Source of the DNA: an uncultured bacterium
GTDB lineage: Bacteria; Cyanobacteriota; Vampirovibrionia; Gastranaerophilales; Gastranaerophilaceae
Direction: 5' to 3'
DNA length: 63,550 nucleotides
NCBI GenBank assembly: GCA_900549855.1
Contig: URPS01000008.1
Span: 1 to 63,550, forward strand
Shown piece by piece: positions 1 to 8,552 of this stretch. Within the stretch, counting starts at the first letter, position 1; every line of letters starts with the position of its first letter. The translations under genes and the position numbers were made by a program. A model generated the notes under the pieces. It ran no database searches, was not told the origin of the DNA, and was given only the letters and a program-made list of their open reading frames with translations.

Positions 1-94
1 AGCTTCTTGCTGATTTCTAAAAAAACAATTCATAATAATTATATATTACCAAAAACAAGATTTTAATGTTTAAAAAAGAAATATATATACTCAG

Positions 95-205
95 ACTAAG
101 TGAAGATAACATGTTGACAAACATACAAATATAGTAAATAATATAAAATAGTAGGGGGAAGTCCCCAACAGTATCGCTAAACACATGCTGAGGACTTCAC
201 TTAGT
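95..205 (-). other. Long-range inverted repeat in the 3' part of the peptide mRNA
   Basis: Eleven bases (actaagtgaag, 95-105) are exactly complementary to 195-205. The second arm also contains the partner of a shorter stem (GAAGTCC 158-164 with GGACTTC 192-198), so the two folds cannot form together. On the minus strand the outer stem is followed by a T-rich run (75-60) that could be the mRNA 3' end. Confidence 0.5.
114..142 (+). promoter_or_regulatory. Promoter of antisense RNA over the small peptide gene
   Basis: TTGACA at 114-119, then 17 bases, then AATAAT at 137-142; TAATAT at 139-144 is an alternative -10. Transcription would start near 149, directly at a G-rich hairpin (GGGG-AAGT-CCCC, 155-166), and run rightwards against the peptide gene. 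Confidence 0.5.
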
Positions 206-272
206 ACCCTATAGCTTTACTTTTAATGCTATTACTACAATTGCAAATGCTAGTAATAGCATTATTATTTTG
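149..272 (+). ncRNA. Candidate antisense (antitoxin) RNA
   Basis: The inferred RNA runs from the promoter at 114-142 to a hairpin formed by a perfect 12-base inverted repeat (AATGCTATTACT at 225-236, AGTAATAGCATT at 252-263) followed by the T-rich stretch ATTATTTTGTT. That is intrinsic-terminator geometry for this AT-rich genome. The RNA would be complementary to nearly the whole peptide reading frame and to the 3' part of its mRNA. This is the layout of TxpA/RatA-like and BsrG/SR4-like pairs, whose antitoxin RNAs overlap the toxin 3' end. Transcription itself is inferred. Confidence 0.45.
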
Positions 273-280
273 TTAAGCAT
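209..280 (-). CDS. Candidate type I toxin: 23-residue hydrophobic peptide
   Basis: This short frame starts ATG at 280 and stops TAG at 209-211. The peptide begins MLNKIIMLLLAF, continues with an Ile/Val/Ala-rich stretch and ends in a basic tail, KVKL. That is one membrane-spanning helix with charged ends, the usual shape of type I toxins such as Ibs, Ldr, TxpA or Fst. The ribosome binding site is near-perfect (GGGAGGTGAT just upstream of the ATG, within 283-293). A promoter, TTGACA-N17-TAATAT, lies about 100 bases upstream, and a promoter on the opposite strand drives RNA across the whole frame. What I see is the frame, the RBS and both promoters. The toxin role is inference from architecture; I recognise no specific homologue. 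It could instead be an unrelated small membrane peptide. Confidence 0.6.
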   Translation of the reverse strand: MLNKIIMLLLAFAIVVIALKVKL

Positions 281-388
281 TATATCACCTCCCTTCCAAC
301 CAATATCCTTAGTACTCGTGTGTTGAAAGTGGTGGGATGGTACTTGCACCCTGTTATCACTAAGCATTTGATTAGTAATAACAACTTT

Positions 389-417
389 ATATTAAACAAA
401 TTTTAATAAATTGTCAA
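389..417 (-). promoter_or_regulatory. Promoter of the small hydrophobic peptide mRNA
   Basis: Reading the minus strand, TTGACA (412-417) and TAATAT (389-394) are separated by exactly 17 bases. The predicted start is near 382, which gives a leader of about 100 nt. The leader contains short self-complementary segments (AGTAC/GTACT) before the strong ribosome binding site. Confidence 0.6.
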
Positions 418-444
418 TTTAATAGACAACAAATAGTTTAAAAT

Positions 445-3267
445 CTATTTAAAAAACTGTTTCAAATATTGTCCGGTAAAAGATTTTTGGTTCTTTGCAA
501 CTTCTCTTGGTGTTCCGCAAGCCACAACTTCGCCACCAAAATTTCCACCTTCCGGACCTAAATCAATTATGTAATCCGCAATTTTGATTAAATCCAAATT
601 ATGTTCAATTATCAAAATCGTATTTCCGTTATCAGCTAACTTTTGAATAATCTTAATCAATTTATCCAAATCGTGCCAATGCAAACCAACAGACGGCTCA
701 TCAAGTAAATAAAGAGTTTTGCCGGTTGCACGTTTATTAAGTTCAGAAGCAAGTTTTATTCTTTGGGCTTCACCGCCTGATAGCGTTGTTGCACTTTGTC
801 CAAGCTTAATGTAATCCAATCCGACATCATTGAGAGTTTTTAGCTTATTTGCAATTTGCGGAATATTTTCAAAGAATTCATAAGCTTCCTTTACACTCAT
901 CTCCAAAACATCAGCAATCGTTTTGCCTTTATACTTTACTTCCAATGTTTCGTTATTATAACGTTTTCCCTTGCAAACATCACATTTTACATAAACATCT
1001 GACAAGAAGTTCATTTCAATTTTCAAAACACCATCACCGGAACAGGCTTCACATCTTCCGCCTTTTACGTTAAAACTAAACCGCCCAGGTTTGTAACCAC
1101 GCATTTTTGCTTCATTTGTCTTTGCATAAAGTTCCCGAATCGGCGTAAATACATCTGTATAAGTTGCAGGATTAGAACGTGGAGTTCTACCAATCGGTGA
1201 TTGATCAATATCAATAATCTTGTCTAAATTTTCAAACCCCAAGATTTCATCCACACCTTGTGGCTTAGGCTTGTTTCCACGCAATTTATGAACAGCGTAT
1301 TCATAAATCAAATCTTGCATAAGTGTTGATTTACCGGAACCTGAAACACCGGTTAAGACAACAATTTTGCCTAATGGAATATCAATATCTATATTTTTTA
1401 GATTATTTAAATGAGCATTTCTGACTTGCAAATAATTGCCATTGCCTTCCCTAATCGTATCCGGAATAGGAATATTATATTCTCCGCTCAAATACTTGCC
1501 CGTAATAGACTCCGGAGCTGCAATAATATCCTCTACAGAGCCTTGAGCAATAACATTACCGCCATTCACTCCGGCTTTTGGACCAATATCAACAATATAA
1601 TCGGCATTTCTGATTGTATCTTCATCATGTTCAACTACAATCAAAGAATTGCCCATATTTCGAAGTTTCATCAGAGTTTTAATCAATCTGTCGTTATCTC
1701 GCTGGTGTAACCCGATTGAAGGTTCATCAAGAACATACAAGACACCGGAAAGTCCGCTGCCGATTTGAGTCGCTAACCGAATTCTTTGAGCTTCACCGCC
1801 GGATAAAGTTCCGGAAGTTCTTGCTAAGTTCAAATAGTTCAAACCTACGTCGCAAAGGAATTTTAACCTTGCACGAACTTCTTCCAAAACCTGCTTTGCA
1901 ATTTTCATCTGAAAATCGGTTAAAGTCAAATAAAGTTCGCTCACAAATTCATAGGCTTTATCTACAGGCATCAAACAAAGTTCGTGAATATTCACTCCGT
2001 TAATTCTTACTGCAAGCGGAAACGGTTTAAGTCTTGCGCCGCCGCACTTTTCGCAAGGAGTTGTAACCATGTATTTTTCAATTTCAGCTTTCCAATATTC
2101 ACTTTCAACATTATAATGTTTCATCAAAAATGGAATGACACCGATAAATTTCTGCAAAGTTGTTCTATAACGTTTACTTCCGAATTCTCTTATTCTCATT
2201 GGAATACGTTCATCTGAGCCATATAGAATTATGCTCTGAATTTCTTCTGATAAATCTTTAAATGGAATATCCAAATCAATATGATAAGCCGCACTCACAG
2301 CTTTAATTACGTCATCATAATATCCTGTAGAAGACTTACTCCAAGGATAAATTGCACCTTCATTAATTGACTTTGTTTTATCCGGCACAACCAAATCGGG
2401 ATCAATCTTAAAATCGACACCAATTCCACCGCACTTATCACAAGCGCCATAAGGAGCATTGAATGAAAAAATACGTGGAGTGAGTTCTTCAAAACTCAAA
2501 TTACAATCTGGACAAGCGAGTTTTTCGCTATAAATTATTTCTTCTTTACCGACCACATCAATAAGTGTTAATCCATCAGCCTTTTGCAATGCTATCTGAA
2601 CACTGTCAGCAATTCTGGAACGAGCTTCCGGCTTAACGACCACACGGTCAACTACGACAGAAATATTATGAACCTTTGTTTTAGCCAACTTAATTTCGTC
2701 TTCATCAAGATTGTAGACTTCGCCATCAACTTTAACTCTCACAAACCCTTCTTGACGCAACTCTTCAAATAAAGATTGATATTCTCCCTTTTTGCCTTTT
2801 ACAATCGGAGCAAGAATTTGAATTTTTGTTCCAACTTCAAGCTTAAGAATGCTTGAAACAATTTCATCAATCGTTTGCGGCTTTATTGGTTTTCCACACT
2901 TTGGACAATATGGCGTTCCAATTCTTGCATACAAAAGCCTTAAGTAATCATAAATTTCTGTAACAGTTCCAACAGTAGAGCGAGGATTATTGCTGGTTGA
3001 TTTTTGGTCAATAGAAATTGCAGGAGTAAGTCCATCAATGTAATCGACATCCGGCTTATCCATTTGTCCTAAAAATTGTCTTGCATAAGTTGAAAGACTT
3101 TCGATATAACGTCTTTGACCTTCTGCAAAAATTGTATCAAAAGCAAGCGAACTTTTTCCGGAACCGGATACACCGGTAAACACCACAAGTTCGTTCTTTG
3201 GAATTTCCAAAGACACGTTTTTCAAATTATGTTCTCTCGCACCCTTTATTACAATCTTATCTGTCAT
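445..3267 (-). CDS. uvrA: UvrABC system protein A (excinuclease ATPase)
   Basis: UvrA is the damage-scanning ATPase of nucleotide excision repair; its dimer loads UvrB at lesions. The 940-residue length is normal for the family. There are two ABC modules: the first Walker A is GVSGSGKSS at about residues 32-40 and the second is GVSGSGKST, with signature motifs LSGGEAQRIRLA and LSGGEAQRIKLA. Zinc-binding Cys pairs CPDC/CDKC (about 253-280) and CEAC/CDVC (about 740-765) are intact. The start is the ATG at 3267. The gene stands alone, with the small-peptide locus downstream and a repeat cluster upstream. Confidence 0.98.
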   Translation of the reverse strand: MTDKIVIKGAREHNLKNVSLEIPKNELVVFTGVSGSGKSSLAFDTIFAEGQRRYIESLSTYARQFLGQMDKPDVDYIDGLTPAISIDQKSTSNNPRSTVGTVTEIYDYLRLLYARIGTPYCPKCGKPIKPQTIDEIVSSILKLEVGTKIQILAPIVKGKKGEYQSLFEELRQEGFVRVKVDGEVYNLDEDEIKLAKTKVHNISVVVDRVVVKPEARSRIADSVQIALQKADGLTLIDVVGKEEIIYSEKLACPDCNLSFEELTPRIFSFNAPYGACDKCGGIGVDFKIDPDLVVPDKTKSINEGAIYPWSKSSTGYYDDVIKAVSAAYHIDLDIPFKDLSEEIQSIILYGSDERIPMRIREFGSKRYRTTLQKFIGVIPFLMKHYNVESEYWKAEIEKYMVTTPCEKCGGARLKPFPLAVRINGVNIHELCLMPVDKAYEFVSELYLTLTDFQMKIAKQVLEEVRARLKFLCDVGLNYLNLARTSGTLSGGEAQRIRLATQIGSGLSGVLYVLDEPSIGLHQRDNDRLIKTLMKLRNMGNSLIVVEHDEDTIRNADYIVDIGPKAGVNGGNVIAQGSVEDIIAAPESITGKYLSGEYNIPIPDTIREGNGNYLQVRNAHLNNLKNIDIDIPLGKIVVLTGVSGSGKSTLMQDLIYEYAVHKLRGNKPKPQGVDEILGFENLDKIIDIDQSPIGRTPRSNPATYTDVFTPIRELYAKTNEAKMRGYKPGRFSFNVKGGRCEACSGDGVLKIEMNFLSDVYVKCDVCKGKRYNNETLEVKYKGKTIADVLEMSVKEAYEFFENIPQIANKLKTLNDVGLDYIKLGQSATTLSGGEAQRIKLASELNKRATGKTLYLLDEPSVGLHWHDLDKLIKIIQKLADNGNTILIIEHNLDLIKIADYIIDLGPEGGNFGGEVVACGTPREVAKNQKSFTGQYLKQFFK

Positions 3268-3793
3268 ACCAGAATTATAACACTAAGATTTACGCAAGCC
3301 AAATGTAGTTTGATATTATCTGGTAATCAGCCCCCACCCTAGCCCTCCCCCGAGGAGAGGGAATGACCGCCACTTGTTTTCATGACTTTGAATAAAAATA
3401 TTTATATAAATTTAAAAACTAGTAGTAAAAAAGTAAGCTTGGAGCTTCCCCTCCCTTTATAGGGGAGGTACAGACACTTCTAAAACTTAATTCTCGCCCG
3501 CAACATCCATTGAGCGGGAGAGATGTCACGTTAGTGACAGAGAGGGAAGGGTGGGAGCTAATTCTGAAAAAGCTTTCATATAATTAATATTCATAACAAT
3601 AAGTTTGGCGCATCCCCTCCCTTTATAGGGGGAGGGCTAGGGTGGGGGCTAATTTAATCCCCCAATTCAAGCAAAATAATTTTATAAACACCATCGATAA
3701 TTATTAAGTTTTGTAACAGATTTATGCCTTAGTGAAATCACATATTTTTTAAATACTTTATATATATGTAAGATAAATATAAGGCGTAAGAAG
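3268..3793. repeat. Intergenic repeat cluster (family R1)
   Basis: This 526-base gap holds no credible gene. It contains at least three copies of a G/C-rich dispersed repeat: 3331-3365 (CCCACCCTAGCCCTCCC... GAGGAGAGGG), 3441-3560 and 3606-3653. Each has palindromic CCTCCC/GGGAGG arms. The copy at 3441-3560 also contains the hairpin GTCACgttaGTGAC and reappears inverted at 33840-33925 and 29893-29990. Confidence 0.75.
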
Positions 3794-4225
3794 ATGGCTA
3801 ATACAGCAGCATTATTAGGAACATTATTAAATACTAAAGCAGACATTAACTACTACACTCAACAACAAATTTATTGGAGTGGTAAGTATGAAGCTAATAG
3901 CGCTAAACTTGAAAAACAAGTTAAGTATGAAGAAAAATGGGAAAGCGCTTATGATTCTGCTATTGATAATACCAAAGATTTAACTGCTGGTGGTTATACA
4001 GTAAAATCCGGTAACCAAAATAAGCAAGTGGCTGATGCTTACGCTCACGCTAAAGTTAAACAATATAACGAAGAATTATCATTAGAACTTGCAGAAATGG
4101 ATATTGAATACGATACAATGCAAACAATGTATGAAGCTATGTTGGAACAATTAAGAGCACAAAAAGATTCCGAAAACACAGCGGTACAAAACGCAGCTCA
4201 AGATACAGGCTTGTTACAATCATAA
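3794..4225 (+). CDS. Hypothetical small helical protein
   Basis: A 143-residue protein rich in Glu, Lys, Gln and Ala, with no signal peptide, membrane segment or recognised domain. Residues about 10-120 look like amphipathic helices (YEANSAKLEKQVKYEEKWES, then a helix around LELAEMDIEYDTMQTMY). Function unknown. The ATG follows a weak purine-rich RBS (aaggcgtaagaag). The promoter region carries the box aaatactttatatatat (3751-3767), which recurs upstream of the genes at 26071 and 48640. The 26071 product is similarly small, helical and cysteine-poor, so co-expression is possible. A flagellar, secretion-substrate or cytoplasmic scaffold role cannot be told apart. Confidence 0.7.
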   Translation: MANTAALLGTLLNTKADINYYTQQQIYWSGKYEANSAKLEKQVKYEEKWESAYDSAIDNTKDLTAGGYTVKSGNQNKQVADAYAHAKVKQYNEELSLELAEMDIEYDTMQTMYEAMLEQLRAQKDSENTAVQNAAQDTGLLQS

Positions 4226-4243
4226 AGCTAAGCTCGGCAGATT

Positions 4244-5065
4244 TTATCTGTATACTTTTGAAGCATTATACATTAGAGAAGCAATCGTCATTGGACCGAC
4301 TCCCCCAGGGACAGGCGATATATATTTTACACTTGGTGATACGATATCAAAATCAACATCACCGGTAAGCTTGCCGTTGGCATCTCTGAATATGCCAACA
4401 TCAACGATAACAGAATTTTTATTACCCATCTTACATCTTACAACTTTTTTTCCAACCGCAGATATCAAAATATCAGCGGTTTTTATTTTGCTTTCAATAT
4501 CTTTTGTGTAAGAATGGCATACTGTTACTGTTGCATTTCTATTCAAAAGCATTTGCGCCATAGGACGACCTACAATATTGGAACGACCAATAACAACAGC
4601 ATCTGCGCCACTTACCGGAATATTATATTCATCCAAAAGCATTAAAATTCCTTGCGGAGTAGCCGGATAAAAGTATGGTTCTAAACCAATTGCCAACTTA
4701 CCAACATTTTCTGGAGAAAAACCATCTACATCTTTCTTTGGAGAAATTGCCATTATAACTTTATTTTTATCAATATGGTTAGGCAGCGGAAGCTGAACCA
4801 AAATTCCTGTTACATCATTATCTTCGTTTAAATCCTTTATAATTGAAAGCAACTTATCTTCAGTAGTATTTTCTTCCAATTCAATAATCGTAGATTTTAT
4901 ACCAACTTTTTCTGCAGCTAATTTTTTATTGCGAACATAAATTTTACTTGCAGGATTTTCCCCAACAAGAACAACAACAAGATGAGGTTTTACACTAAAT
5001 TGTGCAACACGCTCTTTTACTTTATCTAAGACTTTTAAAGAAACAGCTTTTCCATCCAAAATCAT
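4244..5065 (-). CDS. folD: Methylenetetrahydrofolate dehydrogenase/cyclohydrolase
   Basis: FolD interconverts methylene-, methenyl- and formyl-tetrahydrofolate in the cytoplasm using NADP. The 273 residues are slightly short of the usual 280-290. Visible signatures are the catalytic Tyr/Lys region SKIYVRNKKLAAEK (about 45-60), GILVQLPLPNHID, the P-x-TPQGI motif, the nucleotide-binding GRSNIVGRPMAQML and the terminal PGGVGPMTIASL. It follows the P-loop protein with only a one-base gap, so the two form an operon. In anaerobes FolD is often next to one-carbon metabolism or CODH maturation genes, which fits the CooC-like neighbour. Confidence 0.97.
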   Translation of the reverse strand: MILDGKAVSLKVLDKVKERVAQFSVKPHLVVVLVGENPASKIYVRNKKLAAEKVGIKSTIIELEENTTEDKLLSIIKDLNEDNDVTGILVQLPLPNHIDKNKVIMAISPKKDVDGFSPENVGKLAIGLEPYFYPATPQGILMLLDEYNIPVSGADAVVIGRSNIVGRPMAQMLLNRNATVTVCHSYTKDIESKIKTADILISAVGKKVVRCKMGNKNSVIVDVGIFRDANGKLTGDVDFDIVSPSVKYISPVPGGVGPMTIASLMYNASKVYR

Positions 5066-5066
5066 T

Positions 5067-5819
5067 TTAGCTATTCTCCTGTGGCAAATTCAGTCTAAAA
5101 TAGAATTCATTAACAGCATTTTTAACATTTTCTGACACTCTATCAATTTTACCGGATGACAAAGTTTCATCAAATTGAACTGTACCTAAAACATCAATTT
5201 CTGATTCTGCCAAATTAGCCGCAATCTCATTCATATCTTCATCTTTAACTTTGTTCAATACAATACCTAATTGACCACCAGCAGCGTATTTTGCAGAAAA
5301 TTCGGCTATACGTTTTGCCAGATTAATCGAATCAATTGTCGGATTAGTTATAATCAAAGCCAAATCAATATCAGTATCAACAAGTTGGTTCAAATATTTT
5401 AAATCGAATTCGCAATCAAAAATAACAAAATCATATCTTTCAATCAAACGTTGACAAGCATCATTAATTTGAGCTGTTATCGGGCACCTGCAATCTTTTG
5501 CGCCTACAAACCAAGAAACAATAATATCTACATTATCATTCAGCGGTACCAAAATATCTTCCATTGCCCATTCTATATATTCGTGTTTAGTCATTCCTTC
5601 CGGAATACCGGTTTTGTACTCGTGTTTGCCGCTTCTAATACCATAAATGGTATTTCTTATATCAAGTCCGAAAGAATGAGCCAATTCACTCGTTAAATCA
5701 TTGTCAAATAATAAAATAGATTTCGTCGGGAATTTTTCTTGTAAAATTTTCAACATAGCTTTAGTGATAGTTGTTTTACCACTTCCGCTTTTTCCTGTAA
5801 TTGCAATTTTTTTAGTCAA
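5067..5819 (-). CDS. CooC/MinD-like P-loop ATPase
   Basis: A 250-residue SIMIBI-class NTPase. The N-terminal deviant Walker A is GKSGSGKTTITKAML (residues 8-22), followed by LLFDNDLTSEL, a Walker B-like region FVIFDCEFD and the nucleotide-specificity motif VLNKVKDED. CooC/MinD relatives load nickel into CO dehydrogenase or place proteins in the cell; the partner here is unknown. The start must be the TTG at 5819, because the Walker A lies eight residues in and no ATG precedes it; an AAGAGG box is correctly spaced. It is translationally close to folD, which hints at one-carbon metabolism. A ParA-like role is the alternative. Confidence 0.8.
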   Translation of the reverse strand: MTKKIAITGKSGSGKTTITKAMLKILQEKFPTKSILLFDNDLTSELAHSFGLDIRNTIYGIRSGKHEYKTGIPEGMTKHEYIEWAMEDILVPLNDNVDIIVSWFVGAKDCRCPITAQINDACQRLIERYDFVIFDCEFDLKYLNQLVDTDIDLALIITNPTIDSINLAKRIAEFSAKYAAGGQLGIVLNKVKDEDMNEIAANLAESEIDVLGTVQFDETLSSGKIDRVSENVKNAVNEFYFRLNLPQENS

Positions 5820-5881
5820 ACCAAACCTCTTAAAATAAATTTATATACAAATTTTATCATAAAAATACCGTATAACAAAAC

Positions 5882-5913
5882 AAGGCAGCTAACAAACAAA
5901 TGACAACTGCCTT
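5882..5913 (-). terminator. Terminator after the response regulator gene
   Basis: Arms AAGGCAG (5882-5888) and CTGCCTT (5907-5913) form a stem. In the minus direction it is followed by GTTTTGTTAT, so it would end transcription of the regulator at 5960-6646. Confidence 0.5.
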
Positions 5914-5959
5914 GATATATTTCAAGATTAAGTTTAAAAATTATCAATACTAAAATTTA

Positions 5960-6646
5960 TCAAACAAGTCCTTCTTTTACGGCTTTTACAGCAGCTTGAA
6001 CTCTATCATTTACACACATCTTTTGCAAAATTGAGCAAACATGAGCTTTTGCAGTATGAACACTAACTATCAATTCTTTTGCAATCTCTGTATTACTTTT
6101 ACCTTCAACAAGATGCTTAAGAACTTCATACTCACGTTCTGTCAAAGGTACACGACCTTCATCAGCAGTTTTGTCTTTTAAGATACCAATAGTTTCTTGT
6201 TTTGGGAACGAATCTAAAACTTTTCTTGCAATAACTGGGTCAAGCCAGCAAACTCCATTATTTACATCTCTAATAACATCAGCTAATTTAGAAGGATCGA
6301 TATCTTTCAAGCAATAAGCCATAGCGCCGGATGATAAAGCTGCAATTACTTCTTCTTCTCTATCATGAGAAGTTAGAGCAATAACCTTGATATCTTTATT
6401 CATTTCCTTAACCTTAACAGTCGCTTCTATTCCGTTCATACCTGCAAGACCTAAGTCCATAAGTACAATATCCGGTGAATATTGAGCAATCAGTTTAAGC
6501 CCGTCGAGAGCATTATCGCTTTCTGCAACAACTTTTATATCTTCATTGGAATTTAATGCACATCTCAAACCCACTCTTGTTAATTTAAAATCTTCAATAA
6601 TAATTACACTTATTGTTTTCTTCTCTGTTCCTACCGCTGTTGTCAT
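5960..6646 (-). CDS. NarL/FixJ-family response regulator
   Basis: A 228-residue protein with a receiver domain (about 12-130) and a LuxR-type DNA-binding domain (about 165-228). The phosphoacceptor is Asp64 in VLMDLG, with acidic residues EDF near position 19, the switch Thr in ALTSH and Lys in CLKDI. The helix-turn-helix is recognisable from PLTEREYEVLKHLVEG and NTEIAKEL. It resembles the regulator at 61371-62018 closely (both have VLTSH or ALTSH, MAYC/NAYC, and W-x-DP before the linker), so the two are paralogues. No histidine kinase lies nearby. The ATG at 6646 has a good RBS, AGGAGGAT. The target genes are unknown. Confidence 0.93.
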   Translation of the reverse strand: MTTAVGTEKKTISVIIIEDFKLTRVGLRCALNSNEDIKVVAESDNALDGLKLIAQYSPDIVLMDLGLAGMNGIEATVKVKEMNKDIKVIALTSHDREEEVIAALSSGAMAYCLKDIDPSKLADVIRDVNNGVCWLDPVIARKVLDSFPKQETIGILKDKTADEGRVPLTEREYEVLKHLVEGKSNTEIAKELIVSVHTAKAHVCSILQKMCVNDRVQAAVKAVKEGLV

Positions 6647-6772
6647 AAAAATATCCTCCTATCGGGCTTACACCCTGCTATTATATTAAATAATAGACAC
6701 ATTGTGCAGTATATTACCCGATTTACTTATATTTAATTTACATTAATTATAAAGAAAACATATTTAATAAAA

Positions 6773-8041
6773 TTATACGTAATCATTAATCAAATCAACA
6801 ACTTCGCATACAGAGTAATTTTCTGTTGTCACAAAGAGCGTTTTTCCAGTTTTTTCTTTTACATAATCCAGAGAATTACCGTCTAAAAATAAGTTTGTAT
6901 ATGGTTTAAGCATTATAGACGGAACTACAATATAATCCGCTTCAACATCTTTTATAGAATTAATCAAATCTTCTGATGTTATTAACCCCGCAACAGTTAT
7001 ATTCTTTCCCCAATAAGTTGATTTTACAGGGTTTACAATTGTTGTAAGATTTTTTATTTTGTTTAGTCCGGCAGAAATATGTTCAAATGCAGATTTTGCA
7101 GCAACCGAACATGCAAAACATATCGTTAAAGGTTCAGCGAGTTCTTCCGGTAGCTCCATTGTGTCAAAATCATCCATTATAGTTCTCAAAGAACCAACAC
7201 CATCATCAAGTTGTGAAAAATTACCATAATAATCAGAATCAGGGATACTTTCACCTGCTAAAAGAAAAAATTCATCAGAACAAGTTGCCTTTGGATATTT
7301 AGATGCAATTTCTATTGTTTTTTTAGCAATCTCACTATCAACAGTTTTTAATTCATCTGCCCTAAATTGCGTAATTCCAACTGGCACAATTGCAATTGAT
7401 AACACAGCATCGCCTAAAGACGACAAATCCTTTAGCGTCCTATCTAATTCTGCACCATCATTATACCCTGGGCAAAGAACTATTTGAGTATGAAAAGGAA
7501 TTTCGTTATCCTTAAACCATCTCAAATTATCCATGATTTTTGCTGCATTTGGATTTCTCAGCATTTTTGCACGTAATTCAGGATTAGTTGTATGAACAGA
7601 AACATAAAACGGACCAAGATGTAGTCTTGAAATACGATCTCTATCTTTATCATTTAGATTTGTAGTCGTAATATAAGTACCTTGCAGATAGGATAGCCTA
7701 TAATCATCATCCTTTATGTAAAGAGTTTTTCTTAGTCCTTTTGGCTGCTGTGCCACAAAGCAAAAAATACAATTATTTAAACAAGGTTTAACTCTATCAA
7801 AGACAGCACTTTCAAAAACAATACCCAAATCTTCATCAAAATCTTTTTCCAGTTCAATTTCTTCAATTTCGCCATTTTTTTTCTGAATTTCCACTGTAAT
7901 TAATTCATTTTTGCAAAGATAATTGTAATCAATCATATCCTGTAATTTTTCACCATCAATTGAGAGCAAAATATCGCCGGTTTCTATTTCTAATTCTTCC
8001 GCTATAGAATCCGCTAAAACTGAACTAACGACTGCCGGCAT
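6773..8041 (-). CDS. PDZ/radical SAM/DUF512 protein
   Basis: A 422-residue protein of the family often called the cyanobacterial FeS oxidoreductase. It has an N-terminal PDZ-like segment (about 1-65, with GDILLSIDG), a radical SAM-type cluster motif CLNNCIFC (Cys87, Cys91, Cys94), then a DUF512 C-terminal half. The family is known from Cyanobacteria and Clostridia; its substrate is not established. I place the start at the ATG of MPAVVSSVLA (8041), eight or nine bases after GGAGG, rather than the TTG two codons upstream. The first codons overlap the end of the PadR gene, indicating translational coupling. The conserved neighbourhood with a PadR regulator may mean its expression is sensed and limited. 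Confidence 0.88.
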   Translation of the reverse strand: MPAVVSSVLADSIAEELEIETGDILLSIDGEKLQDMIDYNYLCKNELITVEIQKKNGEIEEIELEKDFDEDLGIVFESAVFDRVKPCLNNCIFCFVAQQPKGLRKTLYIKDDDYRLSYLQGTYITTTNLNDKDRDRISRLHLGPFYVSVHTTNPELRAKMLRNPNAAKIMDNLRWFKDNEIPFHTQIVLCPGYNDGAELDRTLKDLSSLGDAVLSIAIVPVGITQFRADELKTVDSEIAKKTIEIASKYPKATCSDEFFLLAGESIPDSDYYGNFSQLDDGVGSLRTIMDDFDTMELPEELAEPLTICFACSVAAKSAFEHISAGLNKIKNLTTIVNPVKSTYWGKNITVAGLITSEDLINSIKDVEADYIVVPSIMLKPYTNLFLDGNSLDYVKEKTGKTLFVTTENYSVCEVVDLINDYV

Positions 8042-8537
8042 TAGCAAACCCCTCCACTAGAGAAATGAAATTTTTGTATTCACAAGTTAAATTATCAAAA
8101 ACCATACTTGGGAAATAGGAAAGTTCTTTTGTTTTTACAAGATTTTTGGTATCAATCAATATACTTTCAGCCTTTGTTTTCAAACGCTTAAACATAATTA
8201 ATTGTTCTTCATTATTCAATACACCCGCACATGCTAGTTTAATTCTAGCTGAAGTCAAGAATTGAATTGGATTTTCTAAAGGCGGTGCTACTAAAAGTCG
8301 CTTTAATTCTTCAATTCCATCATTTGTTATGGAATAATAAATTGAAGGACGACCACCACTCGACATAGTTTTCTGTGATTTTATAAAACCGGACTCAAGA
8401 AGTCTGGATAAAGCTGGCTTTATTGTTCCATAACTCGGGGTTGTCAGAACGGAGAATTTACTTCTGATTTCTTTAGATACTCCGTACATTGTTAGAACTT
8501 TTCGGCTTAGTTCAAATAAAATTAATAACTCTATCAC
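8025..8537 (-). CDS. PadR-family transcriptional regulator
   Basis: A 170-residue protein with the PadR winged helix at the N terminus: ELLILFELSRK, then TTPSYGTIKPALSRLLESGFI and a wing SGGRPSIYYSITNDG. A C-terminal helical dimerisation region (about 95-165) follows. PadR proteins usually repress their own operon and respond to phenolic or other small ligands. The start is the GTG at 8537, needed for the family's conserved first helix. It overlaps the downstream DUF512 gene by 17 bases (23 if the TTG were used). The ligand is unknown. Confidence 0.88.
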   Translation of the reverse strand: MIELLILFELSRKVLTMYGVSKEIRSKFSVLTTPSYGTIKPALSRLLESGFIKSQKTMSSGGRPSIYYSITNDGIEELKRLLVAPPLENPIQFLTSARIKLACAGVLNNEEQLIMFKRLKTKAESILIDTKNLVKTKELSYFPSMVFDNLTCEYKNFISLVEGFANAGSR

Positions 8538-8552
8538 TTGTTAATAAAACCT

